From contig NW_019211454.1 of NCBI RefSeq assembly GCF_002443255.2, positions 30,169,061 to 30,233,060 of the forward strand: a DNA stretch of 64,000 nucleotides, given 5' to 3'. Source of the DNA: Varroa destructor (Eukaryota > Arthropoda > Arachnida > Mesostigmata > Varroidae). The notes below the pieces were generated by a model, which saw only the letters and a list, made by a program, of their open reading frames with translations, was not told where the DNA came from and did no database searches. The position numbers and the translations under genes were made by a program. Shown piece after piece: positions 1-14,957 of this stretch; the first letter of the stretch is position 1; each line of letters starts with the position of its first letter.

Positions 1-3000
1 GGTTTGGTGTAGTTGGAGATTCGGGAGCTATTCGAAAGATTCAGGTGGAAAGATCTATCAGGATTTTTATGCACGCCTGCGTGCACTTAACTGGGTCGGG
101 AAAAATGTTTGACCGAAAAACAGAAGAAGTCGTCACAATGTGGTCATTTGTTTCTCGAGATGGTGTCTACGTCTGAGCCAAGATCATTTTCTAGTTTACT
201 GGTTATTTATAAGCGGGTTAAATTCATGAATTAAAAACCATAAAAATGTATTGTTCAATCATCAGTCAGGAGTATCTGAAGTTGGTTTCGTCCCTTTATT
301 TGTTTGCCATCAGTAATAGAGTAGTTGACACCGTTTCGTCAACTAAACATTTTCAGGAACCAAACGAAGAAAAATGGTCTGGTATTATGAACACAGAGTT
401 CGGATCGCAATAATTAAGCTATCCTGCTATTTTATTGTACAAGGGACAAATCAATGTCGCCATAAAGCAGGCCAAAATTACTTCGTAGTAGCAGCAGCAG
501 AGGTGAGTCGCCCCTGAAACAACTGCACATTACGTCTCCACGTCTCTTTTTGTTTCATCCATTTTTGGGCCAAATTTTCGGGCTAGACAGCACCTATCAA
601 TGGCAGCATCAACAATAGCAAAAACAACAACAACATTTCAGCACCTCAGCAGCAGAAAGAAAGTTATAAAAATTATAATAACGGTATCACGATTTTCTTT
701 AAACTGCTGAGGCCCGTTTGCTATAGCTTACGTCCCTTCTGCAAGTTCAGCTCTCTTCATCTATACGCCCATTAGTGACGATAAGTCAAAAAAAAAACTA
801 TAACTAAAACAACAACAGCGACAAAATCAGCTGTCGCGGTCCACCAACGACGGATGGATGGATGAATGGACGACCCCCCAACTTCGGTTTTGGATCTGCC
901 GTTAGAACGGGTGATTGTATGAGCGTCTAGCAGTGTGCGCGTGTATGTATCTATTGTGCGTGTGTACGCGTCAGTTGTCGATCTGCCTGACCCGATGGAC
1001 TTCGGTCCGGACAAGTAACTTCTGCATCCATGACGCTAACGCCAAGGCTGCTACTGCTGCTTTTACTGACGATTGTTGTTATCGAACTGCTGTTGGTGTT
1101 GTTGTTGTTACCCAAAGCAGGTCTAGTGAGTACAGCCGACAGCCTATCGTCGTCGTGAGTTAAGAGCCTCGCTTCTGAAGGTTTATCAATCTTTTTTCGA
1201 ATATTATTATTTATATATCTACGCACGTATGCGGGCTTGCTGTTTCGCGTATTACATAACCAGCTATCTGCTGATGGAGCTGTTGATGGACATAGGCTGC
1301 GCGCGTTATTTCTTTGTAAAATTTTCGCTAGACTTTTGATCAACAGATCAATCAATATTCAGTTTACAGGGTGAAATCGACGTTGAGCCCTACTCACATC
1401 CCGTTCACTGACCGTACGACGAAGCAAGCAATCAACAGAAAAACAACGAAAAAGTATTTTCCCCTATTTTATTATTTTTTTTGGTTAAGTCAGATATGCG
1501 CTAGATCAAAATAGGTGGAGTATGATAGGCACCGAAAAGGGCTAGACAAAAAAAACCACGGACGACTTGACTGACCTTCCCCCATTGGCCCCTTCTCGAT
1601 GTCATCGAAAGATAGACTCAAGTGATTTTTGATTGATTTTTTCGTGATGAACACAATCAATGAAAATCGACATTATTTTTTCTCATTTCCCGCTCATCAA
1701 CACTATCGTTATCACAGAGTTAAGCTCAACATCGATAACAACAAATACCGATCGGAAATCCTCTCCTCCGCAGGCCTGTCATAACTAAGTGTATTTAATG
1801 TCATCATCGTCGATTTTATTTGCTAATTGGTATCGGCGCGGTTATCATGATAACCTGAGAGCTACTTAGCGCAGTGTACAACTATTGGAATATACTTGTT
1901 TAGTAAAGGGAAACAGTTAGAAACTGCCCCACCAACAATGGGTGTATGGAAACACATAAAGCTATGCCAGATTACCAATCAGATACGGCTTCACTGGTCC
2001 TTAAGTGTATCTCATATTTCTGTTCCCAATGTTTCATTTATGTTAACATGCCCATTTGCTTTTCGTCACCCTTAATGCCTGACCAGATCGCGTACGCATG
2101 TTTACAGTCGATTGTATCGCAAATGTATGCAAGTAATAACCAGCAATTACCATATTGTACTTACAAGACCATGTTTAGTTAAGATATCGTTTCCTTGAAA
2201 CGCAGATTGATTCCTTGTGTATTTGTCAAGTTATCTATAGTCTGTACGAGTTTGTCACTATGTTAAGGCGGCGTTTGCCAAAAAGATTCAAGGCTTGACA
2301 AAAAGTGGACAAGCTGCTCCGTTCGTTCTCTGCAGAAAGGTGGGTGATTGGAGATCCTCCTGCCAAAGCGGTGGCGGCTGGGACAGGAACGGCATGCATT
2401 GCCTTGCTTGAGATCGGAAAGGGGCAGTGGAATCGGCTCAGGTTTGCGAGGACGGCTGAAACAGGCGCCCCCACTATCCGCCAACTGCTAACGCACTGCT
2501 AGCGAGAGATAAGAGAAGAAATGGTATTATAAGTGAAATTTTACGATTAAGGTTGTAAAACCTCTTTATGAGTTTCTGCCCCCTCTGAGCCACCCTCACT
2601 CGCCGTTGCTGCTGCTGTTGCTGGTCTATGCCGGTCAATGCGAATGGGAGGGCTCGAGTCTGCCGACTGCCTTTCCAACCCAACTGTTCTATACGAGCCG
2701 AAGCCCCGACATTAAACATGGATTTTCTATTGTCCATGTACTTACTCTTGATACTCACTTCGTCGACTCTTTTCTTTCTCTATTCGGCCCCTGTTACCCG
2801 TTTTCATCGTCCTGTTCTTGATATCTCGTTCAACGTTTTGCCTTTTTCCTCGGCCTGCTCTGCTTTGCGAATAGACATGCTCACACACATGTACAGCTCA
2901 TTACATATGTGAGTGTGCATCGATGTTCGTGTTCACCTTTTACCTGGGTTTCAGACGTGCTAAAGAACATATTGTAGAAGACGTGTACGGTACATGTGCG

Positions 3001-5035
3001 ATGAGTTATCACGACTAGTTTAAGTACAACTATATTTGTCCGCTTTTAGCACCTATTTGCCCAGCGGGTTTACGTTCCCGGACATTACGATTTCCTTTCC
3101 CTTTACATCGCTTGACTTCTTCCCATCGCTGTCCATGCACAGAAATGTACCAAATGACGCGTTTTTCTATTTGTTTTCTTGCCTTCTAAGATCTGCTTTC
3201 CTCGTTATAATCAGCGTTACTTGGCAACTCGAAGCTGCATTTGGTTGACAAAAAAAGTTCTATAGATCCTAATGTGGAGTTAGTTACCTACAGAGCTGGC
3301 ATGTTGCACTCGCACAGTTATTCCATATCTGGCTAGTCTTTGTAAACAAATTCACAGAATAACAACTCGTACCCGATCACCATCAATTAGGGCTCAAAGC
3401 ATGCTCGGCCATGGCAAGACGATCTACCTGATTCAAGTTTCTCCAATAGATGCGAGCTAAGCTTACTTGCAGCAACAGTATATAAAGCGACACAGATAGA
3501 CAAAGTTGAGGAGGACGTCAAGGGACAGCAAAAACATGAGTTTTTTTTTGCATGGACGCATATTGTCGAAATGCAGTAACAGGAGTACGTTCGACGTGAT
3601 CGGTTGTTGCCAAAGTCAAAAATCCAACAAGGTGCTCTATGATGAATCAAAATTGACTACAATTAACCATCGCGGCTGCCACCGACCGTCGCTGCGATTG
3701 TCTGTTTAGCGTGAAATGCGCCCAAGCGCTGACAGACGTGTCTGAAGCGTCATCAGTTTAAAGAAACTAGCTCTCATAGCCTGATTTCTCTCTTCCCCCA
3801 CGCTCTATTTGAGCGTTTAGTGTTTGTGTCTGTGCGCGACTTCTTCCCGAAGGAAGTACTTGTCTCCTAATGACAAGGGAGAACAACCATTTACCTTGCA
3901 CAATCTCGATTGAATCATGAGAGGCGAAACGATATGAACAACTATACACACATGCACACCCAGCCTATGAGGTTTTAGCCTCATGTGAGGTATCAAGTAT
4001 ATGAGGAAACACCGAACTGCAATAGCGTCACAGACGGTGCCGATCATTCGACCACCAATGGCTCCCCGTTCTCACATAACAAAGGAACAACACTAGATTT
4101 AGCTTCTGTTACAGCGAGTAGACTTGCACAATAAACAGCCCGGCCGGGTCGTGGCAGCACTCACGCCAGTGACTAGTGTCTCCGGGATTTCGGGTTCGCT
4201 ACAACTCTACTGCGATCGTCCTTTCAGCCACGAAAAAAATCGACTACAAACTGTCATGATGACTATGTCAATGGCTGTGGCTCAAAGCGCAAAAAATCTT
4301 CTTGATCATCATCATCATCGACGAGACCTCATTTTACGAGACGATTTTCTAAAACTCGAAAATTGTCACTCATCTGTCAATCAAATGACGAAAGATAGAG
4401 AATTTGCTACAGCCGTCGCAGCAGGCAGAATCGACGGCACAAATAGCGCCAGCAATAGGCACTTCGACTTCTCGTTTCTAGTCCCGCTCCTGCCGGCATC
4501 TTCGCATGTTTCAGCACACGAACACACAAAGCACAGAACGGATCGACCTGTGCCTGCAGCCGTAGCAGAGGCAACGATACAACTGGATTGTTGTTGTTGC
4601 TGTTGCGGTGGCAAAGTACGGAGAAGTTCACATCCGATAAAACGAACATAAGACTCTCCAGTGGTAGGAAAGGAAGTCTGTATACGTGCCCATCCGTAGT
4701 AATAATATCCATACCGACTAGATTTGATGGTTAGTTCCAATAGGTATGGTGATGATGAGTGGTGAACGATGCTTAGTCTACCTGCTACCTGCGACCCCCG
4801 GCCCTTCGAGTATGGTTAGAGAGGGAAATCCGATCTTATTGCTGTCAGAGTGCATTCGTTTATATCTGACCAACACAATATGAATGAATCCATATGTTTT
4901 TCTCTATAAATGAATGTCTACGAGTGAGTGTGGCTTTGAATCGACGACTTGTCGACACTAACAACGAAATCCCGATCAACTAACATCGTATACAGTATTT
5001 CCTTACCTACAGACCTCTTGCACGAGTGCTATCCA

Positions 5036-5071
5036 CTGATACCGTTCCATCAATGCTCGATACGGTATCAG
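5036..5071. repeat. Inverted repeat, 10-bp arms
   Basis: CTGATACCGT at 5036-5045 is the exact reverse complement of ACGGTATCAG at 5062-5071, with a 16-base spacer. Short dyads of this size are common by chance in 64 kb. Confidence 0.6.
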
Positions 5072-5650
5072 ATGGGCTATCACAGCCGACAGTTCTTACC
5101 GCTGCAGGGCTAGCTCTTATACTCTGATCGCAATTTACATACCGCAAACGCGCAGCCCAGTATGGGAGATGTGTGTTTACGTTCGCAAGTTACCTTTTTT
5201 CGCCGATGCTCTGACTATTTGTCACCAGAGTGCGAAGGTTACAAATCGTAAAGACGAGTACATTTTCTGGGTCCAATAGAAACGTAGGCTAAATAATAGA
5301 TGCTTTCACGCGTATGACTTGCACTACCGAATGCATCCTTTTACAAAGGCCGAACCTTCTACGTCAGTTTTTTAACGTACTCTGTCGGCAGCGTGTGTCT
5401 AAAGGACGTATATCGTACAATGACTGGTTCGTCCAACAGGTTTTGTCCTTCTCAGTGGCATCCTGCTCTTCCGAGATCATGTAATACAATCAGAATGAGT
5501 CAACCTTCTATGTCGATAATTTCCATCACTAACCATAATGTTGGATCTCCTGTTGTATCGCTTCGTACTAAGAGTTCAGGCGTATGTTGGTTGAGATCGT
5601 TTCGAAGACTCATCTCGATTGTTGACCTTATCCGATCAAGTCTAATTTCA

Positions 5651-5678
5651 TTATTAATAATAATAATAATAATATATA
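5651..5678. repeat. TAA trinucleotide repeat
   Basis: (TAA)n, running into ATATAT. A simple microsatellite in non-coding sequence. Confidence 0.9.
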
Positions 5679-6987
5679 TGTATTGGGATAATCTAAAATG
5701 CTAGAACAGCCCAAATAAGTGATGTACAGGAATCGGATATCTTCTTGAAGAATTGATTTCATCTTAATGCTCTGATTTGAAGTAATGGACGTAGTATTTA
5801 GATGAACAGAAGCCATCGAGGCGATTTCGGTAGCTGCGACTGATCTATATTCTCTATTCAAGCGACTATTTGATGTGTCAACAGCAAAGTCAAGCCTGAT
5901 CGATTTACGATTTAGTTTCAATTTCCCGCGCGGGGTTCGTGGCCGTGTAATGTACAATCTGATCCGCTTTTTTAAACCAACGCCAAAACTGGCAAGTCGG
6001 CATTATTTGCTAGATGAAACTAGGCATCTGCGAGAGAGCGGCAAAGGCGAAACTCGTTCGTTTGGATTTCGCTAATCCTTGACGTCTCCATTATAGTTTC
6101 TCTGGTAATCGAGGGCAGAAGCGGCTGCCGCGTACAATATATACATATGGACTGGACATAAAATGAGCCTAACCCAGAAAAACCTATCACCTGTTTAAAT
6201 AATTAGACAGTAATAGTTATCCCGGTCTGAGCGCAAGTACCACCCCCAAGTATCTTATCGTATGAATCATAAACGATAACGATAAAACGAACATAGTTAT
6301 ATAAGAGCTTCATAGTAGGGCACCGCAGCAATAGTGGCCTATCATTATTACTAGTCCTTTTTTTCCAGCGCCTAGGAGTATAGAATTATTATCTAGTGAG
6401 CACCTTTTTGTGTGTTCGTGTTTATTACTGCATGTTTCATTGTCGATAGGAAAGCTGCTCAGGCTGATTAGGGACTAATTGCATATGAACCAACTAATCG
6501 GTTTTAGTGCTTATCCTTACAATCTTGATCACAGCCGCCGCTGAAATGGATCCCAAAGAAAATCCTCGTCTGGTTTTTCATGCGTTACAGCTCTTAGGCC
6601 AGAATGATGATTTTATTCCGTTGCGAATTTTACAATAAGCTTGATTCAGTCATGGGTATTCCTCGTTGAGCCTACGCCAGTGGGAGAGGCCATCGTTGTA
6701 GTAGGAATAGTAACACTAGTGTATGGTGGTAGCTGTTTTTTTCTCGTTGTGTTCAGGTCTAGAGCTTGTGCTGCTTTGTGTCCTGGTAACGGCAAACTAC
6801 TCAAGCGAGAAGCACCCTAGGCCGTATCATTAGCCGATCAAGTCCGAATGGCCGGCCAGTAGGCTCCGCGGTATTATGCTGTAACGGCGGTGCCGCAGTG
6901 GCGACGGCGGCGGCTAATCTCCGAGTTATAAACATTGTGAAGTAGAACCAAACACTATCCGTAGTGTTCACACCGCGCCGTGCTGAA

Positions 6988-7029
6988 AGCAGCAGCAGCA
7001 GCAACAACAACAACAACAACAACAATAAC
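6988..7029. repeat. CAG/CAA repeat
   Basis: Five AGC units followed by eight or so AAC units. On the minus strand it reads as a polyleucine frame, but there is no support that it is translated; it is best treated as a microsatellite. Confidence 0.9.
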
Positions 7030-7945
7030 ACTGTTTAACGTTTGTTGCTCCATTCGTTCGAACTTGATGACTTCTTCGTGCCGTCATGTCATCGCATGAC
7101 CGCAGCATAACATGTCGCTAAATAAGAAACAGCGCGCTACTACGAAAGTCAGCCAATTTTACTACTAAGTAATACCTTTAATACCGGCCCTGCTTCATGG
7201 TAAGCTAGCGTACCATACTGCCCAAGTGCTCAGGCCATGTCTACAACCGGTCAATGTCGACTGACGAAAAGGTCTCTCAGACGAATATCCTTATTGGAAA
7301 CAGACATACGAGCGAGGACTGCAGGAATATAGCAATAGCATTATAGTTTGCCTGCACCGACATATGTGTAACACAGGCACAGGGAAATTCTATCGTTTAA
7401 CAAACTACTTTCCAGCATGAGGAAAGTTAGTTCTCAGTGTCAGACGCATGGCCGGGGCACGCTGTATTGAGCGTGTGAAGAACTTGCGAAGTTTAGCTGT
7501 TGACTACAGAGCCACAATGAACAGTAGCAGATAATAGAAACAATAGACAGATTTAAATCACAAAATACAAAACGACAATAATAATAATAGAAATTGGAAG
7601 ATCATACTATGAAAACGTGACAGAAGTAATTCAAAGTAAATAGTAACTTTATAACATTTTTGTCAGCCAGGACTTTTTTGTTATGATTATAGGCTCGTTG
7701 GGCTCAAGGTATCAAAGCATTATGTATACAACTAAAAATACGCTCATCAATCTATCCGTTTGGCTGGTTATAGGATATCCACATATGTCACGGCTTTTTC
7801 GTCGTCGGTCGTCCTTTAGAGCATGAAGAAGCTAAATGCCAAATTCTAAATGGATATGGAAGTGTTCTTTTCCTTGTCCTCTGCATAGCTGTTCATTCGC
7901 CTGTATCTATCTTATATCTAACCGTGCCGTGGTCGCTTTATGAAC

Positions 7946-7997
7946 ACATACATACATACATACATACATGTATGTATGTATGTATGTATGTATGTAT
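7946..7997. repeat. Self-complementary CATA/TATG microsatellite
   Basis: (ACAT)n on the left turns into (GTAT)n on the right at a central ACATGT (7966-7971). The two halves are exact reverse complements for 23 bases each way (7946-7968 and 7969-7991), with no loop. The right side continues six bases further. It could extrude as a cruciform. Confidence 0.95.
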
Positions 7998-10900
7998 CTG
8001 GACAAACGAAGGCGTCGAACTCAGCCAACAACAGTTGTTCCTATTTCGGATTCACGCTCCGCTGACGGCATAAATGCATAACAATATCTTTTCGATGTAT
8101 CTACCTTGTTCGCTGGCTTGAAGCAGAGCAGCGCTACCGTTCGGCAAGCAAGATGTCACTGAGATGACGGCGCTATTACTGTTTGACTCTGATTTAAGAA
8201 AAAGACGCAAGAGAAATCGTATCGATATCGAAAGAATATCATCCATCGGCATACGAGTGGTCGTTGGTTCGAGTCCCGAACCCAGCACCCGTACCGAATC
8301 GCGGTTTAGCATCAACGAAGAAAGTATTCAACGAGGGCGTAGCGATGCACAAACTTACCTAATCAAGCATTGGTTACCCTTCCAGCGCCAGCAAGGCTAT
8401 CGTCTCAAACTGTTGTAGATACCATTCATCTACTGAATGAAAAAGTATCTTGTGTACGAAGAATAAACCAAACATTGTGTCGAAACAGTCTCTAAGTGAC
8501 TTATGTATTTGTTCCATACATATATATTTCGAGTCTGCGCCTCGCTGCACGCTCAACTGAAAGAGTTTCTTTGTCCCAGCACAGACGAAGCGAAGGTGTG
8601 TGCTATAATGTAATGCAATTCAAATTGATCCTACTTTCGCGCGCTCTTCCTCTTTCTTCCGCTGTCGAAGTATGTTTTCCCCCGCTTCTACTTAACATTC
8701 CCTCGATTTGAATCTCCTGTCCTGATCGCATCCTGACAGAGTCAATTTAGCGCGGCTTACCTAACGAAAGAGTGTCTTGTGCGATCGTTCCAAGTAGAAC
8801 AGAAGCACGGAAGATGTACCGAGACGCTTCCCGTTGAACTTCATTCTATCGCTCCATCTTGCTGCCACAGTTGATTTGGAGGTTGCAACAATTTATCATG
8901 CGTTTGCCTTCCATGGCCTACATTGCACCAACGTAACAAAGCCGAATAAGTAACACTGGCGTTTGGCCTACCAAATGCACATGATCTATATGTATATATG
9001 GAGATAGTATGTTGTAACATTGTTCAAAATATTATTGTAGATCTACGGCCATGCCCTGATCGTGCATAGAGTGCTTCCGTGCAATCTCGAACCGGTTCCC
9101 TTACAGAACCAATCATCAGCTACGTTCTAACTGCGCTGTAGTAAATCATACCATACTGATTTTAATAGAAGCCGTCTTGAAATACGCGATAGCAGATGTA
9201 ATGACATTGTATAGGAACTATATGGGGATAGATATTGTCGAATTGCACAAACAGTGAGATTGCTGATCGTATGGTACACAGAACGTAAGCATTCTACGAT
9301 TTTGTCAAACTGTGACACCCTCTTCATAAACTCTCACACTACTCAAGTTTACACGTCTTGTGTAGCAACTAGATATGAAAGATTGTTATATTATATTTAC
9401 TAAAGAAAAAACACAGCATGATACACGGAAGCGCTGATGGCAAATTTAATTTTCACATCTCCATACCGTTTCCTTGACATCTGCTGAGTGCAACTTCCGC
9501 GTACCATAGTTTCTGTCGCCCCGCAAAATTCGTTATCTGTTTTATTTGAACTAGCTAGATTGCCGGGTTCTAGCACAGATCGACTGTACTCTACCGGAAT
9601 GATTGATCCAGCTAAATATATGTTCGTACGTACCGATAAGAAGGAGCTATTCAGAACATTCGCTACCGTGGGTGAGAGCTTGGCAATCTAAACTGCTTGG
9701 TTAGCCTTATCGTCATCGTATAACTAAAAGAGTAGCCATAACTAGAGTCAAAACAACGGCGGGTATCAGCAATAGATAGTAGCTTCAGCCTCTCAGCCGA
9801 GTCTCACAACCTGGCCATATGGAAGAACTGTGTGTGAAAGAGGTTATGGAGAATACTACTCGCATCCAATACATATGTTCTGAAACATATCTATCTGTGT
9901 AGCTATATCAACAATGTGCGTCTGAGTGTCATGTTTTGTTACGAGGGTTCCTTATCGTTCGAAGTGACTCTTTAATGAAACGGAGCGTTTCTACCGTCGT
10001 TTCATAACTTTTTGACAACCTAGTGTTTGTAACTCTGCTATGTTACACCGAAGTATTGTTAGAAAAATTGCGGGTGGCGTTTCTCATAGAGATGATATCC
10101 CGTTGAATGGCGCTACCAAATAGCTACTAGTCGAAATGTCGATTTGAACACATATAGGAGCATATCTACAGCGGGGATTGCCCCAGCCTTCGTAGGCGGC
10201 GACGGAGAACGATTCCCTGGTCGCTATTAGCAGTCCGTAACTGGTAGAATCCTTCCTCTTTTCCCGAACCTCAATCTTTTCGAAGCATCAGTATTAATAA
10301 CCATACGAGCACATACTTTTCGAGCGGCACTCGTCGGTGGCGCTACTAGGAGAACGCCGGGGCCGGGAGATGGAATCGGTCTTGTGGCGCGCTGCCGGAC
10401 GCAGCGCAATAGGTGGCGCTAGCGATGGTGGTTGTAGTAGCAATGATGGTAATTCCATGGGAGAAGCAGTAGTAGCGTATTTTGCCGCTACATTTAACCT
10501 ACCCCCCACAATTCTTTTACCCCTCTCGCACCGCCCCCCAGTTCACCTCCAACCAACCTACCTCTTGCTTTACGGGGCCTTAGTTGCGACCGGGTTATGT
10601 AATACACTGCTCGAAACCAGACATACACTTACATGCACAGGCGTACGCAGGTACTCACGAAATGGTAGACTATCTCTCTATACCCATATATTCCACTGTT
10701 TGGCTGGCTGCCTGCCTGCCGGCCTGCTCGCAGCTTCACAAATCTGCAAGCTCACTAGAGAGCCAACAGAACTGCCGCTTTCTTTCTGCCTGGTCTGTTT
10801 AAAACTGCTGCGCTGCCGCTACGCGCTGCTCCTCATCGTCGCTGTCATAGATGGATGCTAACAGCGGTAGTCTCCCATTCGAAAACCGCGAACTCCCGTG

Positions 10901-11477
10901 CGCGATCTCGACAAGCACGAGGTTCAGCGATCCGGTGGGCGCTAGCGCGATGACTGGAGCCAAGTAGAGAAATATGGGTGGAACTTAGGGAAGATGCGAA
11001 CTTAGAGGAAGACGTAGGAATATACTAGCTGGGAGCGAACGGGACGAGGATCGGGTGGTAACGCGTGGGTCTGAGCGAGCAAACAGGCTGGTTAGTAGGT
11101 TAGAGGAGAGAGCATGCTGGTCGGTTGAGGGGTGGGGATATCATTAACGATATTAATGTACTTACCTTTATATACCTGTTAATGATCTTCTAGCTAGTTC
11201 TTTCTCTGCGCTGCCTCTCATCGAGTAGTATTTCGATTCTACTCTTACGTTAGCTCGTCAAGTCGTCTTGTTTTGCTAACTAAACACTGAGAAACCGACG
11301 CTATCTTGGTTGTCAACCCGCAAAAGCCAGTTAATTTGGATTCGTCGGATATATGATTGGAGAATGAAGGAGCAAGGAATAATCCGACTGTAGTCAACGA
11401 CCGGAAGAAAGAGCACGCAGGGAAATAGTTTCGATTTCGAATAAACTTCGGTTAGCGCAGCAATCTTGCTGCAGAGT

Positions 11478-11491
11478 GGGGGGGGGGGGGG
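11478..11491. repeat. Poly-G run of 14
   Basis: Fourteen consecutive G on the + strand, in non-coding sequence. Confidence 0.9.
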
Positions 11492-14400
11492 TGACAAGGG
11501 GTTACCAGATCAGTCCCTTAAGCTTTCTTCAATCTGCGACGCACCTAAAAAGAAAATTCCGGCAAACAACAAAACGAGCTCATATCGTCCAATCACGGAG
11601 CACCATGGGGTGCAGTCTGTTATCTAGCCTATGTTCGTTCGCGGACGGAAACAGTGTGCCCGCAAAGTATTCAGAAATTCTGTTTCGAAGTAGTGGGTGG
11701 AGATTGCTTTTACCCGTTTTTCCCTACCTTTTTTGTTTTTGTTTATCTCACTGAGAAACAATTATAATCTTCGCGAATGTGCAACAGTGCCAAAACCTGG
11801 GTACTCACTGTTTCTTGCCAGCCGTAGTATTATACGTACGAATTTGACCTTTTTTTTTTTCTGTCGGCACAGTGGATATGATCCGGCAATGCAGGTACCT
11901 GTTCAACTCTGCCAGGATAAGTGGCTCTATATTGCAGCCACTTCTGACGGTAGACTGCTTGTTGCATTTGTTGATTGTGCTGTCTACCAGTGCGCATGTG
12001 TACACAATGGACAGCAAATTGAAAGTATGTATATATAGATATATTCTAGACTTAGACGCGTACGTAGTTGTCGAAACGACACAAGCAAGTCTGTCTGCCT
12101 TTCTGTCTGCATCGATGAGAAGTTAATGATCTTGTTGGCCGTTAGCCTAAGGCCGCAGGCACTGGCTCAAAAGGTAGAAGGATAAAGAAGAAATAAGCAC
12201 GGATGAATGTGCGAGTGCGAGAGAGAAAAGCACTATCAAAGTCGTCGTATCTAATGGAGCGTTGTACATTACTTTGCATCCAAGTGTTGTAGCTTACATC
12301 CCGAGCCCTCGAAGGGCTGGAGGAGCCGGCAGTTGCTGCCAGCCGGTGATACTCGTGATGTTGGTGCCAAACGGGTCCACACGGTGAGTCCAATTGTCCT
12401 AAGTGCCTTGATAATATCCCTCGCGGCAGCCTTCACTGCAAAATGTGGGAGCCCCTGATGCAGCTGAAGAATAGATCAGTTTTTGGCGCTGCTACGGTTA
12501 GCAGAATCAACAACAGCAACACGCGAAGTATTATCGAACGTTGCCGTAGGGTCGCGATAGAGTTGCGGAGCGAACAACACGAAGTTCGTAATGCTGCTGA
12601 CGTGCCCGCGGCCTCAGTGTCCTCATCGATTCGACGATTTGCACAGTTCGTTGTGAGCTTGCACTAGGAAGTTGACTTCACTGCACGCTTGATCGCCTTC
12701 GAAAGCGACGCTGGCGCTCCCAACGATACGATACAGCTAATATTGACTTGGTTAGGTGCCTAAAGTCGATCTATAGTGTGGCAGACACGCCTGAGTGAAT
12801 TGTTATTCATACGTCCATTTCTGATGTCGGTGATTTTTGGTTGATCAAACGGTAGCAGTATGGTACCGTTTGTCTCGCCCCGTTGCCCTAGTTACGTTCC
12901 AAGACAGCTAAGTTGTCAGGAACCCTCACGGGGCAGACAGGCTTCCCAGGGACTTGTCCATGTCTATCATACAATACAAGTGGCAGTGATGGCGCGCATT
13001 CCAAATCAACGTTTGCTCAATTGACGTTAAACAGACATTTTTTTTTAGAGAATAACACATCCGACACGTCAACAGTACTAGCGGAACTTATCAAAGTTAT
13101 CATTAGGCCAGAAGGTGCGAGGAAGTTGACATATGAAGTTCCAAATTATTTGTGGCAATGTATATATAGATATAGATCGACTATCTTGGTCACATGTGAA
13201 AATTAATTTGTTATCTATTAAAAGGCAATTCTAAAAGGTAGCTATCTGAAGCAAACGGCGTGTTCCTTTCTGTTCTCGAGTATCGAGAAGCGTATATCAG
13301 ATGGAACACTCAGTTGGTCGACCAGCTATTTTGACTATATCCAGTGTTGTCCTTTTACGTCGCACCTCATCATCATAGTCGCGCTTAGCTATTCGGAAGA
13401 GACGACGAACTGTGCAGGCTGCGATCTCTACTTCGTCTGTCTGTCTGTCATGAATCGCGACTGTAAATCAACTCTACAGATGGCGAACCTGTAAAGACGC
13501 GTTTACGAGCCGCCGCTGCTGCCGTTCTTGGCCACCAACACAACGAGACGGACAGACGGGTGGAAACTACTAGCTGAACACCAGTTCAGCTCTTGACGAA
13601 CAAAGGAAGGAAAAGGAAGTAGACGAAGAAGACGGGCACGACAGTGAAAGCCCCACAAAACGCAACAAACAACCCCGTAACTCGTAAGCAAGTAAACCCT
13701 TGGCGCCAACTATAGCCTAAAATGCATCCATTACCTCCTAGCTTTGTTTCAATCTCTGTAGTTTTACGGGCATGCTGGACTACAACCTGATCGAAGCGGT
13801 CGTTACCGGATCCTGATGGAATTGATGTATTTATTTTGTCCAACTCTGGGCGACTTGTGGTCATGAACGTTAACTCGAGTTGAGAGGACGAGAAAAACCG
13901 GGGAAACGACGGCTGCTGGCTTAGCAAGGTTATAGAGTGGGAAACGGTAGTGTTGCTGGGGCTACCAAGTCCTAAATAGAAGCGGAGCGTCGAGAGCGTG
14001 TGAGGTAAGAAAGCACGGGGATCGAGAGCGCAAGGTTTTACTATAACTATTTCTCCACCTTGCCCTAGTCGTTATTTGTGATTCTTCAGATGCCACTGGC
14101 GCGGCTCCTGTTGCCGCTCGATATTGTTCAAATATTTTATTTCACATCAACAACTGCAGTAGTTACCAGCCGAAAGTAACAATCTATGTCTTCATTGTAG
14201 ACGGCCACTTCTGCTGGCCCATTGTGGGATTAGTCTGTTTCCTTGTCGAGTAGCTGTAACGGGAAAATAACTGCGAGGAAAATGTGCAAACATAGAAAAA
14301 AATAACAAATATCTAAACTGTGTATATAGTACTGCAATTTTAAACCGCTGGCCATGTCTTTCAGTCCCTTATGGACAATGTTAAAGTCGTCTTGCGTATA

Positions 14401-14957
14401 TTTGCTTGCCGCTCAGCGCTGACCACCTCAGTTGAGCGTATCACAGTTGCGCAACCTGACCCATAATAATGGCTCTATGTACCCTTGCATGTCGGCCACA
14501 CCGAGATAGCTTTTTCTCCGAGAAGCATCATGTTCTGTGCATCTGTCAATATTAGTGATTGCTATAGACTAAACAATGCTAAGGGACCTCGAGGGGAGGA
14601 GTCGAATTTCGAGAATTGTTGTGTTTTATCGTTCAATGCGTATCCTTGTGGTCCTGGCCAGGTTCGCTACCCCTTCAGAGTTTTCCCGCATACGCTAAAA
14701 TAGATACGGATATTGCATTCTTTCAAGACTGAGGGTATAACTGGTGTAGTTGCTCGATGTGAAGCTTAGTACCCGAAACTAATAGCAGTGACTTCAGATC
14801 TAAGGACGCAATAAACTCAGCAATATAATCGGACAAAAAAGATAGGTTTAATTTATACCCCAATTGTTAGATGTATCGTGTTTTAGGTACAGCTTTTGGC
14901 AAACTGGGCTTTGCAGACGTATGAACATCGCAAAACCAATGTCACATAATTAGCGTA

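Noticed and set aside
374..501. Short ATG frame ending at a strong GTGAGT donor
   Set aside because: The peptide (MVWYYEHRVRIAIIKLSCYF...) has no recognisable feature and no link in phase to a later exon.
6801..7031. Minus-strand frame starting with 15 leucines, signal-peptide-like
   Set aside because: The leucines come from the CAG/CAA microsatellite, and the rest of the frame has no feature of a secreted protein.
8221..8300. GGTTCGAGTCC resembling a tRNA B box
   Set aside because: The flanking bases do not form a T-arm stem, and no A box or acceptor stem lies at the right distance. A tRNA-derived SINE is possible but there is no second copy or tail in the window.
12290..12382. Possible exon ending in CACACG|GTGAGT, with a phase compatible with exon 16623
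   Set aside because: The translated peptide in the compatible frame shows no Dachshund-like residues, and no clear acceptor with a pyrimidine tract precedes it.
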